From: DATKCN01 sp035513175
GTDB taxonomy: Bacteria; Chloroflexota; Chloroflexia; Thermomicrobiales; CFX8
NCBI GenBank assembly: GCA_035513175.1
Contig: DATKCN010000166.1
Span: 1 to 13,505 of the forward strand
Length of the DNA stretch: 13,505 nt
Reading direction: 5' to 3'
Shown: positions 13,221-13,505 of the stretch, piece by piece
How the letters are laid out: each line of letters starts with the position of its first letter
How positions within the stretch are numbered: the stretch's first letter is position 1
The notes under the pieces: model-generated
What the model was told of the DNA's origin: nothing
Seen by the model: the letters and a program-made list of their open reading frames with translations, nothing else
The model's database searches: none
Made by a program: the position numbers and the translations under genes

Positions 13221-13505
13221 CTATCCTCTTTGATTCATCGACCGGACGTGCCGCCCGGACGGCGCTTCAGCGGAAGCATTCGTCTCTTCCGTCAGCCCGC
13301 TGTATGACATCCGTTCGCGAGCACTCGCCAGAATACGCTCAGGAGCCCACGGCCAGAACGAGCGGAGCGACACCGGACTCAACTCCAGTGTGACGAGGCC
13401 AGTATAGCCCAGTTGACGCAGGCGTTCAGAAATTGCGCGAACGTCGATCGTCCCAGTTCCCGGCGTCTGATGGTCCCGAAACAGGCCGTTCAGCAGGCCA
13501 CCCCG
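13221..13505 (-). CDS. C-terminal part of a sugar isomerase/epimerase-like TIM-barrel protein (partial)
   Basis: The last 93 codons of a minus-strand gene that enters from beyond the right edge, so its start is not seen. The visible part contains NGLFRDHQTPGTGTIDV, then AISERLRQLGYTGLVTLELS. This is the pattern of the last strands of the xylose isomerase-like TIM barrel (AP endonuclease family 2): an H/D-rich strand end, PGxGxIDv, an amphipathic helix with a final GYxGxxxLE, the Glu being a likely metal ligand. A roughly 50-residue tail follows, polar near its end. The stop TAG at 13223-13221 overlaps the region holding the ribosome site of the next gene. Substrate cannot be told. Confidence 0.7.
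   Translation of the reverse strand, partial: RGGLLNGLFRDHQTPGTGTIDVRAISERLRQLGYTGLVTLELSPVSLRSFWPWAPERILASARERMSYSGLTEETNASAEAPSGRHVRSMNQRG

Overview
The window is one long, GC-rich, plus-strand housekeeping block: the spc and alpha ribosomal-protein operons fused end to end, entered at rpsQ. At the far right it meets a short minus-strand pair of unrelated genes. The gene order (rpsQ, rplN, rplX, rplE, rpsZ, rpsH, rplF, rplR, rpsE, rpmD, rplO, secY, adk, map, infA, rpmJ, rpsM, rpsK, rpsD, rpoA, rplQ, truA, rplM, rpsI) is the bacterial arrangement seen in Firmicutes, Actinobacteria and Chloroflexi. The GC-rich codons, type-Z zinc S14, zinc-form S4, L24 with a zinc ribbon and the truA-rplM-rpsI tail fit a GC-rich member of Chloroflexota (perhaps near Thermomicrobia). 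That placement is inference and no marker here settles it.

Layout. 17-4671: ribosomal proteins S17, L14, L24, L5, S14, S8, L6, L18, S5, L30 and L15. 4671-7507: secY (protein export channel), adk (adenylate kinase) and map (methionine aminopeptidase). 7508-7793: a leader with an extended -10 promoter and a perfect hairpin, then infA. 7866-9656: L36, S13, S11 and S4. 9743-12850: RNA polymerase alpha, L17, tRNA pseudouridine synthase TruA, L13 and S9. 12851-12969 is a convergent spacer. 12970-13505, minus strand: the 3' end of a xylose-isomerase-like TIM-barrel gene, translationally coupled to a small gene of unknown function.

The genes supply ribosome subunits, transcription (alpha), initiation (IF-1), nascent-chain processing and export (Map, SecY), nucleotide balance (Adk) and tRNA modification (TruA). 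Several junctions overlap or nearly abut (rpsE/rpmD, rplO/secY, adk/map, rpoA/rplQ, rplQ/truA, truA/rplM), which suggests translational coupling.

The main surprise is infA. A gap-free IF-1 reading frame is present at 7566-7793, but codon 8, where IF-1 normally has glutamate, is an in-frame TAG. TAG is the stop of 15 of the 23 intact plus-strand genes here, so it is not reassigned. The frame is otherwise open and has coding-like codons. It may be a sequencing or assembly error, a recently disabled copy, or a read-through/regulated gene. I see no CRISPR array, insertion sequence, tRNA, rRNA or new defence-type system in this window.
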